Assembly (NCBI RefSeq): GCF_947507565.1
Contig: NC_089177.1
Span: forward strand, 1,860,001-1,924,000
From: Oscarella lobularis
Taxonomy: Eukaryota > Porifera > Homoscleromorpha > Homosclerophorida > Oscarellidae
Reading direction: 5' to 3'
DNA: 64,000 bases
This document shows, piece by piece, positions 35,201 through 50,200 of this stretch. Every line of letters begins with the position of its first letter. Positions within the stretch are counted from its first letter, which is position 1. The position numbers and the translations under genes were made by a program. Below the pieces are notes generated by a model. That model had not been told where the DNA came from and did not search any database. It was given only the letters and a program-made list of their open reading frames with translations.

Positions 35201-38200
35201 TCCTTTATATGTAGATGCTGTTCTCGAAGACGTTCCGATTGGCACAAGTCTTTTAACACTTACGGCTTCCGATCGTGACAGTGGATTGAACGGTCGCGTA
35301 TCTTACAGCCTGGAACGTACTAATAACTTGATTCGAATAGATCCGCTGTCCGGAGAGCTATTCACTATAGCTCGTTTGGACTCGAGCAAAAACTCATCAA
35401 TTGATCTTGTTTCTGTGGCAACCGACGCTGGTTTCCCTAGTCTACAGGGCAGTGCTGTGGTGACTATCAATGTGATTGATGTCAACGACAAGGCGCCACA
35501 TATCATTCTGCAGACATCGTCCGTCCGATTTGTCGAGGGTGGCGCGGCTATTCATCCTCTCGCCGGGGTCCAAGTCATCGATCAGGACAGTGAACACAAT
35601 CTGAAGGAAGCGAATGTTACCCTAGAAACGGCTGCAGCTTCGGCGATTCAGTTTTCTCCTACAATTGGTTTGGAATGCCGAACGTCGCTCAGCCCTTTTG
35701 CGAAGATGTCCTCGTGCGGGGGCAATGGATTAGATCTACTCAATTCGTCCGTATTTCATAGCGGTCTGAATGCGGATTCTGATGGCGCTTTTGCTTTTAA
35801 CGGTGTGGACCAGTTCGCCACTGTAAGACCAAGCAGTCTCGTCGATTCGGCAGCAAACGTTTTTAGTCTTATTTTCTGGGTCCGATTCCGATCTGGACGA
35901 CTTCAGCGTATCTTAACGCGTGGAAACGAGTCTGGCAGTCAGTACTTCACGTTGGAAATTGAGCCGGCAACTAATTCAGTCAAATTCTACTACAAGCGAA
36001 TTGGAGTTACGGGCCAGAAGTCACGCGTGACTGTCCAGTTTCGCGCACGCGACATCGCCGACGATGCGCAGTGGCATCACGTCGCCCTGACATGTGTCTA
36101 CCCCAACATTGAACTACACGTAGACGGGTCCCCCGGCATCAACCCCGAACTGATTTCTTACTATGAAGCCGACGGCGGGCTCGTGACGCACTCGCCACCT
36201 TTGCGACACTTTATGGACGTCGTTGCCGATTCGTCTAATCTTCCTCTCATTGTCGGAGCAACACAATCTTCCTCACTACACTTCCATGGAAGCATCAGCG
36301 GACTTTTTTTGTCGATTACGTCGTTTTCTCGTTCGGTTATTGCTTGTTTGAGCGGCTGCAGCGAGTGGCTTACGGCAACTACTAGTCGTTTGGAAACGTT
36401 TCGTTACGACGCCGGAAAAAGGCTTAGAATAACCGGGAGCGCGTCGGCAGCGACGTACACGGCGTTTTTGCGGACGCTCACGTTTTACAACGCTGAAGAC
36501 GAACCGGAGAATTTATCGCCACGGAATCTTTCCGTATCGGTTTCGGATGGACTGTACGTGACCTCGACGAGCGTTGAGATTGTCATCAGCACCGTTCGAG
36601 ACACTGCTCCCATTATTGATTTGGACGCACTTGATGGAAGCGCCTCGATCGACTTTTCGACTGTTTTTCGTGAAGGCGGACAACCAGTGAGGCTTACTAG
36701 CGCTCGCCCTGTTCTCACTGACGCCGATGCAGGCGCAGCTGAAGTGGAACGCATTGAAATTCGCTTGGAAGACGCTCGCGACGGTTCACTGGAGAGATTG
36801 ACAGGTGTCAATACGGGATCGGTTAGAGTTGTTAGAGATTCTGTGAATGGTGGGCTGATTTTGACTGGTCCCGCGTCGTTTCGAGACTTCGAGCTTGCGC
36901 TTCTTAGCGTGACATATGAGAACGTGGCTGACGAGCCCTCTCTTCCGTCGAGTCGAAGTGTAACTTTTGTGGCAAGCGATGGGGTACTTCGTAGTCAAAC
37001 GGCCCGTTCTTTTGTCACCATCCAATACGTCAATGATCCCCCCCTTCTTGATCTTGGACATGATCCGGATTTTGACGTGACGTATACTGAGAAAGGACCT
37101 CCTGTTCAACTTGTTTCACAGGTGCAATTCAGTATTACTGATCCTGATGATGTTCGACTCCTTCACGCTACTGTATCGCTTCTCAACAACCTTGATATAG
37201 GCGATGAACGTCTTTTCTATAATGGAACCTCTCAACTACAAGTTGACGCATCTGAGACGTCGATAAATTTTACCGGACCTGCAGAAATCAATACCTTTAA
37301 AGCTGCTTTGTCAGAAATATTCTACGAGAATCTCGATGTAAATCCTACCCTGGCAACACGAGAAGTGTTATTTGTCATCGGTGACAGTCAGTCAGCCACA
37401 TCTTCAGCGCGATCTTACGTGACTGTAAAAGCACTGAATGATCCGCCTGTAGTTGACATTGACGGTCCGAATCTAGCCGACTCCTTCACAGCCACCTTTG
37501 TCGAGGGAGGTTCACCACTCAGAATCACAGATTCGCAAATGGCAATCCGCGACGTTGACAGTAGCACGCTAATAAAAGCAACTGCAAGACTTTCTGTATT
37601 TGACGACAATTCAGAATCTCTGAATGTGTCTCAAGTAGGTGGACTCGCAATCTCTTTTGTGGCTGGGGTGCTCAGTATTGACGGCCAGGCGACCTTATTG
37701 CAGTATGAATCGATACTGAGAACACTGCAATATATCAATACTGCAGATGAACCATCAACTCGCCTTCGAACGGTTTCTCTTACCGTTAGTGACGGCATTT
37801 CAACAAGTCTACCCGTTTCAGCTTTTGTGAACATTCAGCTGGTAAATGATCCGCCTCAGCTTCATATTTCGGCTTCGGGCAGTAGTTTTGCTACCGATTT
37901 CCTTGAAGGAGGTGGATCTGTGTTTATTACCGATCCCAGTCGCGTGGATGTACGAGATCCCGATAGTTCTAGGTTGGAGTCTCTCAGTGTTTCGATAGTC
38001 AACTCGTTGGACGGCGTTTCTGAAGAGATTCTCTTCTCGGATCCTGTTGGTGGCGTGATACTAACGAAAACGAATTTTGATTACGTTTTTACGTATTCTA
38101 CGCCGCAGCTTGCAACGACGTATGAGTCACTCATTTCCAGCTTGAAGTACCAAAACTCGGCTAAAGAACCCAATTCATCCGAACAGCGAAAAATTGAAAT

Positions 38201-41200
38201 TTACGTCAACGACAGCCACTCAGCTCCAAGTATGAAAGCTCAAACTTTCGTGACTATTCAACTGGCCAATGATAATTTGCCAATTTTCACGCAATCGTCT
38301 TACGCTATTCAAGTTCGTGAAGACGCCCTGTCTGGCGATTTTCTTGTTCGCGTAACCGCCGAAGATGGTGACGGGGATCCTGCGCTGTACGAAATTTCTG
38401 CAGTTGTGCCATTCTCTGTGAACAGCTCGAGTGGAATTGTTCGGGTGAATGGAACGCTGGACCGAGAGCTGACTGGTCGATACGTTTTTGCAGTTCAAGC
38501 ACGTGACAGCCGGTCTCCGTTTAATTTGGCCGTCTTTCCTGTGACTATTACGGCAACTGTACTTGATATAAATGATAACGTCCCTCAGTTTGATAACTCA
38601 TCGTATGGCGCCGCTGCTTTGGAGAATAGTGCCTTGTCAACGAGCGTGGCCAAAGTTACGGCAACAGATGCAGATTCTGGACGTAATGCTCTTTTGACGT
38701 ATCGGATTATTGGCGGTAATATTGGAAACGCTTTTGCTATCAACTCCCGCTCAGGAGAAGTTTCTGTCAATGGTCTTCTGGATAGAGAAATTATTGAGAC
38801 TTATGTGTTGAAAATTGAAGCGACTGACAGCGGAGTACTTCCTCTTCAAAACGTCACTACTCTTATCGTTAAAGTCGATGATGTCAATGACAATAGCCCG
38901 GAATTCACAAGACAGTCTGTCAGTGAAGCTGTAAGGGAAGACGTTCCAGTCGGTTTTACTATCGTCACTCTTTCCGCTGAAGATCTGGATTCAGGTTTAA
39001 ATGGAGAGGTTCGATATGTTTTCACATCCGGAAATGTGGGCAATGCATTTAATCTCGACGCATCAACCGGCGTTATTGCAGTAGCAAAGTCTTTAGATCA
39101 TGAAACAACATCGAGATACGAAATAATTGCTGTCGCCGCGGATAAAGGCTCTCCTTCCATGAACAGTTCAATCGTTGTGAGAATTACGGTGACTGACGTT
39201 GATGACCACGTGCCCCAGTTTGATCGAGCTCAATATGACGTCAAAGTCGCGGAAAATGCTCTTGTTGGGACGTCGTTAGCGCGTGTGCGTGCAACTGATC
39301 TCGATTCAAACGCGAGCGATATTCGTTATGCAGTATCGTCTTCGTCGACCGTGTTTTTCATTTCTGTAAACGGAGAGCTGACTTTGAACGCATCCCTGGA
39401 CCGAGAAACTATTGAAATGTATAATTTTACCATAACTGCTGCCGACGGAGCTGGAAACATTGGAAAGGCCGTGGTGCAAGTTACTGTTACAGACGTGAAC
39501 GACAACAGTCCGAAGTTTGATAAAGATCGCTATCTTTTTAACGTTTCAGAAAGCGCTGCTATTGGCACCCAAATTACAGCTTTTCTTGCCCGAGATTTAC
39601 TAGATGCAGGGAATAATTCTCGTATTGAGTCATATTCTATGACTAACATCAGCTCTTCCGGGTTGCTAAAACTTGATTCCGCGACCGGGACTCTTACTGT
39701 AGCTCGTTCTCTAGATAGAGAAGCTGTCGACGTAATCCGTTTTGCTGTTGTGGCAACAGATGGAGGCATCCCAGCTCTGAGTGGCACAGCGTCTGTTGTC
39801 GTCACGGTTTCTGATGTCAATGACAATGCACCAGAATTTACACGTTCAATCTATTCGGCCTCTGTACTGGAAAATTCGACTGTGGGCCACCCTGTTGTTG
39901 CTGTATCCGCAGAAGATATTGACTCTGGACTGAATGGGCTTGTTCAGTATGAACTCGCCGCAGGAAACGTAAAAGGAGCTTTTCGAATAGATTCAACTTC
40001 GGGTCAAATATCAACGGCTACAGGGCTTGATTTTGAAACTCGGAAGTCGTATCGCATTACGGTCGTGGCTCGAGACAGCTCACTTTCCGCGTCGGCGACA
40101 GTGTCGATCAACGTCATTAACGTCATTGACACACCGCCGTCTTTTGATAAATCTCTTTACAAGTTTTCTATTTCTGAAGACGAATCAATTGGCTCTTTAG
40201 TGGGAACGATACGCGCGACAAGCAACGAAAGCCTTGCTGTCAGCTACCAAATTATTCCGGACGACGGGACGTTTCGAGTGAATGATTCTACTGGTGAAAT
40301 TCGCCTATCAACTACGTTAGATCGCGAGACGATAAACTTTTATAATTTATCAATTCAAGCCTCGACCCACCGCAATCGCCTTGTTTCCGAAGTACAACTG
40401 ACTATAGTCGTTCTCGATGTCAACGACCATTCGCCGATCTTTACACCAGCGATTTATAATTTTGTCGTGTCGGAGGATGCTCCTGTTCAGTATTCCGTAG
40501 GCGAAGTTAGAGCGACCGACACAAAAGACCTTGGCATCAATTCTGCAATTAAATCTTACGAAATTACAGCGGGAAACACAGGCAACCGATTCGTTATTTC
40601 AAAGTCCGGACTGTTGCAAGTGTCTAAGGCTTTGGACCATGAGAATGTGAGCTCATACAACCTGACAGTGACAGCCACAGATTCCGGCGTACCGTCTATG
40701 TCTGCTACGGCAGCAGTTGTCATTCAAATTGGGAACGTCAACGAACACGATCCTGCATTTTCTCGTCCACTGTACGCGACTTCAATCTATGAGACAGCAG
40801 CGGTTGGCTCGAGCGTCATTCAGGTGTCGGCTTCTGACGAGGACTTTGGCTCGAACGGCCGCATCTCGTATTCTCTCGTCGATGAAGGGAATGTAACAGT
40901 TCCGTTCAGCGTTGATGCCATGTCAGGCCTGATTGCGACTACCGCTTCTCTTGACTATGAAATGGTGACGGCCTTTTCTTTCTCTGTTCGTGCTAAGGAC
41001 GGCGGTGGAAGAAACGCTACAGTTCGTGTTGAAGTTAATGTCACGAACATTGTTGACACTATTCCCCAATTTGAGATATCATCCTATTCCGCTACAGTTC
41101 CCGAAAATGCCGTTCTAGGAATCACCATAGAAACCATCCAAGCGAGTTCTTCTGACGAAATTGAGGCCATCGACAACTCAGGCATTCTATACGGAATTTC

Positions 41201-44200
41201 ATCCAGTAGGGGAACGTTTTCAATTGATAGGAACTCCGGTGACGTCATATTGATAAACCTCTTGGATCGAGAAACAATTTCCAATTATAGTCTCGTCGTC
41301 ACGGCGACGCGATTGGTTCCTGGCCGAAATTTGACAGGATACGCGAATCTCTACATTACTGTTGGCGATGTGAATGACAACGAACCAGTCTTCCTAAATC
41401 CCTACATTGAAGTCGACGTTTCCGAAGGTGTCATGATCGGATTCGAGATTGCTCATCTTCTTGCTAGCGATTCTGACACGGGGTCCAATGGAATGATTGT
41501 GTCTTACAATATCAGCGGCGGTGGTAACGATTTTGATATCGCTAGCGACGGGTCACTATCTGTTTCGTCGTCGCTTGATCGCGAATTGGTCGACTCGTAT
41601 CGTCTCACAGTTACAGCAATTGACGGCGGTCGACCTACGTCGCTTTCCGGCAGTGCCATTGTTGTCGTTACCGTGACTGATGTGAACGACAATAGCCCCA
41701 TATTTGAAACGAATCACTATCGCCTTAACGTATCCGAAGACGTTTCTCTTGGCTCAGTCGTCGGCGCTATTAGCGCTACTGATATTGATGTTGGGCAGAA
41801 CAGCGTTTTATCGTACTCTTCCACGTCCATCAGCCAATACTTTTCTCTTGACTCTCGGACGGGGTCACTAACTGTGGTGCAGAGTCTAGACCGGTCTCGC
41901 GATGCAGTCATTTCTTTTCCGGTTACTGCTGAAGACGCCGGTATTCCTCGTCAGTCTGGGTTGGCAACAGTGACTGTTCACGTCGTGGATGTCAACGATT
42001 CGCCTCAGTTTGCAGAGAAGAGTGTGAATGCGATTGTTTCGGAGGGAGCTGCAATTGGGACAGCTGTTACGAACGTTTCTGCGACTGATCCGGATGATGG
42101 CGCCCTGGGAGAAATTCGCTACAGCATTGTGCGGAGTTTGCCAAATGACGGATTTTCTATCAATCGAATAACGGGAGAAATTTTCGTAGATGAGACTCTT
42201 GATCGCGAAAAAATCTCGTCGTATGTATTGACTGTTGCAGCGGAAGACGCCGGAGTTCCGCCCCTGTCGGCTCGCATCCAAGTCAACGTTTCAATTACGG
42301 ATGTCAATGACAATTTTCCGGCTTTTGAAAGGACGACTTATAATTATGCAATTTACGAGAATGCTACAATTGGCACTTTAGTCGGATCCCCGATCAAAGC
42401 ACACGACGACGATGATGGAGCGAATGGCGAGCTGCTTTACTCAATTGCAGGCGGAAACGTGAACAACGCCTTTGACATCAATCGACTCAGTGGCGACCTT
42501 ACCGTTCACGATGTGCTTGATTTTGAAGTGGTGAAGAACTACACTTTAACGATTTCGGCATCGGACGGCGGAAATCCTACGAGAACTAACGTCACCGTTG
42601 TTCGTGTTTCCGTTCTTGACGTCAATGACAATTATCCATCATTTGTAGGAAGTCCTTATAAAGCAGAAGTTCTTGAAGACGCAGTCGCTTTTACGAGCGT
42701 TTTTCGTGCCGTTGCAACAGACGCTGACTCAGGAAATAATGCCGTTCTTAAATACTTGATACTTTCGGGTGACGAAGACGGCCGCCTGTCTATCAATTCG
42801 ACATCTGGAGTCGTATATGTTTCCAGTCGCAAACTCGACAGAGAATCTACGCCGTTTTATTTTCTATCCATCGAGGCCAGCGATGAAGGAGCGGTGTCCC
42901 TGACTTCCACATCGACTGCAAACGTGACCGTGCGCGACGTTAACGACAATGCGCCCGTATTCGCCGAGCTTCAGTATATTTTCTCTCCTCGAGAAAATAT
43001 AACGTCAGGAAGTCTTGTCGGTCAAGTGAGTGCAGCGGATGCGGACTCCGGTGCTAACGCGCTTATTCGCTACGCCTTCGAGCGCGGAAACGAGAATCAG
43101 ACTTTCAGCTTGAATCCTCTTTCTGGTGAGCTGCAAACAAATAGAAATCTTGATAGGGAGAATGTGCCGATTTACACACTCGTCGTTATGGCGACCGACG
43201 GTAAATTTTCTTCCTTTGTCGATGTGCTGGTGAAGGTGACAGACGTCAATGACAAAGCGCCTGCAGTTGAAATACCCTTTCCCTCCTCTGTTCAGTATGT
43301 TGAAGATGGACCGCCTGTTCTAGTTGCTGCCGCTCGTTCGGGTATTGTTGTCCAAGACGCGGACAATTCGTTGATTGTATCTGCCACTATTGAAGTGAAA
43401 CTGATTGACAGTGGCTTATCTTTTGGCGCAGATCAATTGACTGCTGATAATTCGCTTCGGTCTCAAATCAACGTGACGCGAAGCGGAGCGGTACTAACGT
43501 TAGCGGGTCCTGCATCGACGCAAGCCTATACGGATGTGCTGAGAACGGTGTCGTTCTTTAGCACAGCGGATGAGCCGGGCAGTGAGACTCGAGTTGTTGA
43601 AATTGTTGTGAGTGATGGACTATTTTTAAGTGAAGCGGCTCGCATTAACGTTACCGTGGCGCAGATAAATGACAATCCTCCCGTTTTGGATTTGGGTCGT
43701 AGCACCAGTGTGAATTTTACCGAAGGTGACCTCACACCTGTTCCGATTTTTGGCGTTGGCGCAACACTGACAGACAAAGACGGTCCGCCACTGATTGTGT
43801 CGGCTAATATTACCTTGCTTGAGCCGTTGGATGGGGACTTAGAACGTTTGAACGTCTCTACGGAAAATGGTGTTAGTGGAAAGAAAGATCACAGCATTCA
43901 GCTAACTGGCCGTTTTCCGGTCAATGACTTACTGAAGAATCTGCGCCTCATAACCTACATCAATCTGGCTGACGAGCCGACACGACCAAATAGGCGTACC
44001 GTGTCTATTACTGTTTCTGATGGGATTTTTATATCATCTCCTTCTTTGGTTCTGATATCACTCATTCGCGTCGACGATCCGCCTGTTCTTCGATTGGGTG
44101 CCTCAAATGACGTCGTTCTCTCCTACAAAAGAGTTGGAAGTTTATTGGACTTGGCGTCGTCACCGTTCTTCAGTTTGACTGATCGAGACAGCGCGAATCT

Positions 44201-47200
44201 TAGCTCGGCTCAAGTTGTTATCGCCAACCCGGAATCTCCTATGGAAAGGCTAAGAGTCGACGTCGGCAACACAAGCGTCTCTGCAGACATACAAGGCCAG
44301 GCTCTTATTCTAACGGGAAATGAAGGAGTCAGCTCGTACGTCAGCGTTTTGGCGTCCGTTCAGTACGTCAATCAGGATGCTCTGCGCAGCACGACAATAC
44401 GTCGTATAGAGTTTACTGCCAGCGACGAGTCGAGCAGAAGTGGCATCGCAACTGCTTTTGTCACGTTTTCCGCCATAGATAATCCGCCTATTGTTGATTT
44501 GAATGGAGCACTTGCCGGAGTCAATACTATGGTGACTTTTACGGAAGGCGCGTCGTCAGTTCTGTTGGCTCCTTCTGCAACGATAGTAGATGTTGATTCG
44601 CAATCGTTTTCCGTTTTATATGCTGTGCTCAAAAATCGATCCGACTCGTCGTTGGAATCACTGCGACTTGCAAAAGCGTCCTCCAACTTTACAGTTACCT
44701 ATGATTCCCTGACAGGAAACCTGAGTGTTGTAGGACCGGCACCGGTTGGCCGCTTTATTTCTATGCTGCGTGCCTTGGAGTACGTAAATCGTGAAAGGGA
44801 ACCCTCAGGAAATATCAGGAATGTTGAGATTTCGATTTCGGATGGAAACACGACTAGTGCAACAGTTCTGGCCGTCATAGCCGTTCGTCTTGTGAACGAT
44901 GCTCCTGTTCTTGTAGCTGGAAATCAATCGGCGACAAACCGGACATTCGTGGAGGGTTTTAATCGTACCGGTTTATCTGTTCGTCTTTTCGACGCCGATA
45001 GCGTAAACGTAACTGATGTGGATAATACCCTCCTCAGCACTTTGACTGTAACGATTGAAAATTCGTTTGATGGTTGGTTGGAGAGAATTGTGCTTCATCC
45101 CCCCGTTCCCGGTGTTACACGTGAGAACAAGTCAGAAAATGGAATGCAATTAGAAGTATTTCGATACACCGTTCATCATCTTGGGACTTTGGAAAATTTT
45201 GCTGCGATTTTCAACTCTCTTCACTACGTCAATTTGGCAGAAGAGCCATCAGCTTCTGAAGGGCGTTCGCTGTCAATTTCTGTCAACGATGGAAATCTAG
45301 AGAGCAATTCTTTGAAAGTGAATGTATTCATTCAACTGGTGAATGACAACGCTCCGAAATTTACGTCGAATTTCTTTTCGTTTGATGTTGCCGAGAATGG
45401 GGTCAATATGACGTCATTTGGTCTTCTAACTGCCAGCGACGATGACGTGAATTCCAATCTTGTTTTTGCAATTACGGTTTCAAGCGCTCCGTTTCAGATT
45501 GGGCCATCTACCGGAATATTGCAAACGATTAGGCCACTTGACAGAGAAAAGGAGTCTCTGTACCATTTCTTTGTCACCGTAACGGACGGAGTATTTTTTG
45601 ATCGCGCTAATGTAAGCGTGCATGTTACTGACGTAAACGACCACTCTCCAGTGTTCAACGAGTCGATGTACACTGCATCGATACCCGAAGGAAATTCACT
45701 TGGACAATACGTTGTCACCGTTTCAGCTGAAGACATTGATGCGGGTGCAAATGCGACAGTTACTTATCAAATTATTGGTGGGAATTTTGCGTCGCGATTT
45801 TCGGCTGATCGTCAAAGCGGAAAAATCGTTTCTATTTCTGTTCTTGATTACGAAGACAAGACGAACTATAGCTTGATTGTAGAAGCACGCGACGGCGGCA
45901 ATCCCGTTCGCAGTGCTACGTCTTCCATTTTTATTCAAGTTATTGACATAAACGACAACAAACCTACTTTTTCGCCAGATTTTCAGAACGTGAAGATTTC
46001 GGAAGGTTCTCCCACCGGGACAGAAGTGATAACTATCCACGCTACTGATCGCGACACAGGCTCCAATGCAGAATTGCGATACGAAGTGATCAGCAATGGT
46101 GACGTGTTTTCCGTTAATGCATCGACAGGACGCGTCCTACTTACGAGACCGATCGACAGAGAAAATCAGTCCTTATACATTGTTACCTTGCGGGCTTTTG
46201 ATGTCGGTTCACCGAGCTTGCACGGAGACTTGACTCTAATGGTCGAAGTGACCGACGTAAATGACGAAGCACCCGTCTTTACTTCACCATCCTACGCCAA
46301 CGCGATAAGCGAAAATGCGAGCGTTGGCGAAATTGTCGTTGCAGTGCGGGCCGTTGACGGGGACGCAGGTACGAACGGACTGGTTGCCTATTCCATTCGA
46401 AGCGGAAACCAACTGGGCCACTTCGACATTGACGGTGCGACGGGCGCAATCTCTGTTCTCAAGACGCTGGATCGTGAGTCTGAGAGCATGTACGTCTTAA
46501 CCGTTTTGGCAACCGATTTCGCTCCCGTCAACCCGATGAGCGGCTCCGTTCTCGTCACGATTCGAGTATTGGATAGCAATGATAATGCTCCGGTGTTTTC
46601 AACAGGAAATTTTGCTGTGAACTTGCTGGAAAGTACTCCCGTTGGGACTGTTGTCGCCGATTTAAATGCCACTGATAAAGATATGGGCTCAAACAGTTTA
46701 GTAGTCTATCGCCTTAACGCAAACACTAGTTTTTTCCGATTGGATTCTCGTACGGGCGTACTCACTGTTGCACGAAGTTTGGACCGCGAGACGACAGCTG
46801 ATTATCGGCTAGTCGTTGTGGCGCAAGACGGTGGTAGTCCTCATTTGGAAACAAGCGCTTCGGTGACAGTTCGTCTTCTCGACGTCAATGACAACGCTCC
46901 CAAGTTTCCTCTTTCGTTGCCAACCTTCTATGTCAACGAAAACGAGCATATTGGATCGAATTTGGGTTTTATTACCGCTACGGACGCTGATTTGGGTTTG
47001 AACGGTCAAATTACATATTCCCTTGCACCGAGCCGCTTTGCGACAGATTTCCAAATTGATTCGCAAAGCGGAGAGCTGTCCACGAATAGAACGTTCGATT
47101 ACGAAGTCGATCCAGTTCTGCAGACTCTCACAGTCATTGCTTCTGATAGCGGGTCGCCTTCTCTTTCTTCAACTGTATCTATCAACGTATCCGTTAGGGA

Positions 47201-50200
47201 TCTCAACGACAATTCGCCACAATTTTCAACCGTCTTTCACTTTGTTACCCTAAAGGAAAACTCTCCGTTGAATTCTGCTATTACGACGGTAAAGGCGAAT
47301 GATTTGGATTCAGGGGAAAACGGTGACGTCACCTACAAGATCATTTCTGGCAATGAAGATGCCGTAGCGGCCGTTAACGCATCGACAGGAAGACTGACAC
47401 TTGTCCGATCGTTAGATAGAGAGTCGAAGGAATCGTACCGATTTGAAGTTGAAGCCAAAGATCGCGGATCGCCTCCGTCACTTCCCGCCTACGCTTACGT
47501 GAACCTTACCGTGGAAGACGTCAACGACAACGCACCGGAGTTTCTTCAGTCTGTATACCAGTCGAGAGTCGCCGAGGGAACCGATCTGGGAACTGTTCTT
47601 CTCTCAGTCAGCGCGAGCGACGCTGATGTTGGTTCAAACGCTCTTGTCTCCTACAGGATAGTCACTGGAAACGAACTCGACGTATTCTCGCTGACATCGT
47701 CAACGGGAGAAATTCAGCTCAAAACTCCATTTCCTCGCCATATAAGTCATTTCTCTCTGATCATTCAAGCCTACGATGCAGGCGTTCCTTCACTCACGAC
47801 TACAGTTTCCGTCAATATTACCGTTACAGAGCGTCTCGACGTCGAATTTCAGATATCCGGTTTAGGATTCCTAAAATCGTCGAGTCAGGGCTCCAGTCAG
47901 CTCTTCGGCTTTTTTTCCAACAATGCTTCGACTTCACAAGGAACGATAACTGCTACTCTTGGTCACTTGACGGCGTCGCAATCGTTTTCCGTCAAGAGGA
48001 GAGCGGCGAGTAAAATCACGGCGATTCTCATTGACAAAGAGCTGTGGAGAGACAATCCTGTACTTCGCGTTATTGCCCAGGTTCGTGACGACGCCCACGA
48101 CGCCGTCGGCGTGGCAGCCGGCGCTGTAGCAATATTTCGCGTGCAGCCGAGTGCGACTCTTTCGCGAGTTCTTCCTGGCGTACGGCAGTTTATCTGTCGA
48201 AGCTCCGATCGCGGATTATGCGAGGGATCGATTCGTCTTCCCGCTGCCTGGTTCGACGATTCAGTTGCCGACGATACGGTCGACGTGGACTATCGTCTCG
48301 ATACGGACTTCGCATCGCGTCCACTTGGTTCTGTCGTTATTCACCATCACGACGCCGTTCCCGTCGTCACTCGTGACGTCGTCATAGAGTTGCCGTCACG
48401 TTCGCTTTTTCCAGGCGACGAATTTAGTGTTCCCGTCAGAGCGCACGCCGACTACGCGATTGCTACTTTTGCATTGAAGTTTGTTGTTTCCTCCAGTCTC
48501 GAAATCGTATCGGCAACGATTGACGAAACCAAATGGACGACCGTCGTTCGCCTTGACAGGAAAACCGGATACGGAATAACTGGCTACTTGAAGCACCCGG
48601 AAACCGCTTCGGACGATCTCACGACGGCCGAAGAGCTAATGTCGCTCAAATTCAAAGTGTCTGAATCTGCAGCGAAAGGCTATGCGAACGTCTCGTGTCT
48701 TGTCCAGTACATTAGCAATATAAAGAACGAGAAACTACAGCCGCACGGTGCTACGTCGCCAACGCATGCAACGATAATCGGTCGTTCGAATAGACGTGTA
48801 TTTGTGGATTCGACGTCTACTACTGGATTGCTTCCCTACGCCGATCAGTCGGAATTAGTTAACACCGCTGTGCTGGACGGAAATCGCGTTGCAACGAAAA
48901 TTCACATTTTGGAAGTTCTTTCGTCAGGGAAAACAACGGAAACGTCGGCGGCGGCGGCGTGCACGAGTCTTTCGCCGTCAATTGTCAAAGTGATGGCAAA
49001 CTGCAGCGAAGCTTTTCTCGACGGAACAGAAACGACTCGTTCACCTTCGGCGAAAATTCGTATTACAATTGGTCGTCTGACGGCAGAACTTGAATTTCGC
49101 ATTTGGTATCCACGCGGCGGCGATCTCGTTGTTCTGAGTTCGAGCCAGAGCGTTCTTCGTGCCGTCACCGGGTGGCTCGATCCGACGTCGTCGTGTCGCC
49201 AGTTGTATCAGCGGGCTCAGCTTGACGCGATCGCTTCGTATGCTTATGACGATGTTGTGACCGCTGTTGATGTATCCGTTCTTTCGCTGATTGCTGGAAG
49301 TATTCGAAGCACTAACGCTTCCGTAGTTCGAGTGGAAGCGGCCGGAAAAATCGTCGGGTTGAATCCAGGACGAACACAACTACTCGCTATGCGGGGTGGC
49401 AATAGTATCGGCCGTCTTGCCCTCGTCGTCACCAACGCGGCGCCCGTTTCTGTAACAGCAATTGACGTTTCTATAGCAACTGGTGTGAACCTGGTACTAG
49501 GAGCCAGCGATCCTTTTGATAAGTTGTCCAGCCAAGTTGCCAAAGCAACAACTAGTCAGCAGTTAGATTTTGAAGGCGTTCGGGGTCACGTTACTGCAAC
49601 GGCAGTTTTCAGCGATGGATCACGTCTGACGTTGAACTCTGACTTGGGGCTGATTCTCAATTCGACTGATTCGTCGATCGTAAAGGTCGTCGCCGGTTCA
49701 AGCAGCGAAATTGAAGTCGTAGGAAGTGGACGAGGTTTGATCGTTTTGGCATCATGGCGTGTTGGATCCTGTAGAGTCGGACCGTTAGCAACGGGACTCG
49801 GAGAAGTCGTCGTCGCTTTACCGAATCCCCAGAAGTTGACTGTCACGCTTTCAGCGTTGAAACTAACGCTTCGAGGCGACACGGCTGAGTTCGCCGGCTT
49901 GCCAACGTCATCTGACATACGAGTCTTGCTTTCCTACTCAAACGGGCGAAACATCGATATGACGCGAGACGGGAGGACGATATTTGACCTTAGCGTAGCG
50001 AACAACCTATTTTCAGTTAATACCAACAGCAGCGGTCATCCCAACGTTGTGAGCAATACGGCCGGTCTTTCCGGAAAAGGTCGACTAATTATTCGGTTTA
50101 CCCACGTTGCAATCAACCAAACGATTGAAATAACAGTAGCGGCGTTTTCTTCGCTGGATTTATACGCAACGCCTTACCCACCGTACTCGGGCTCCGAGTC

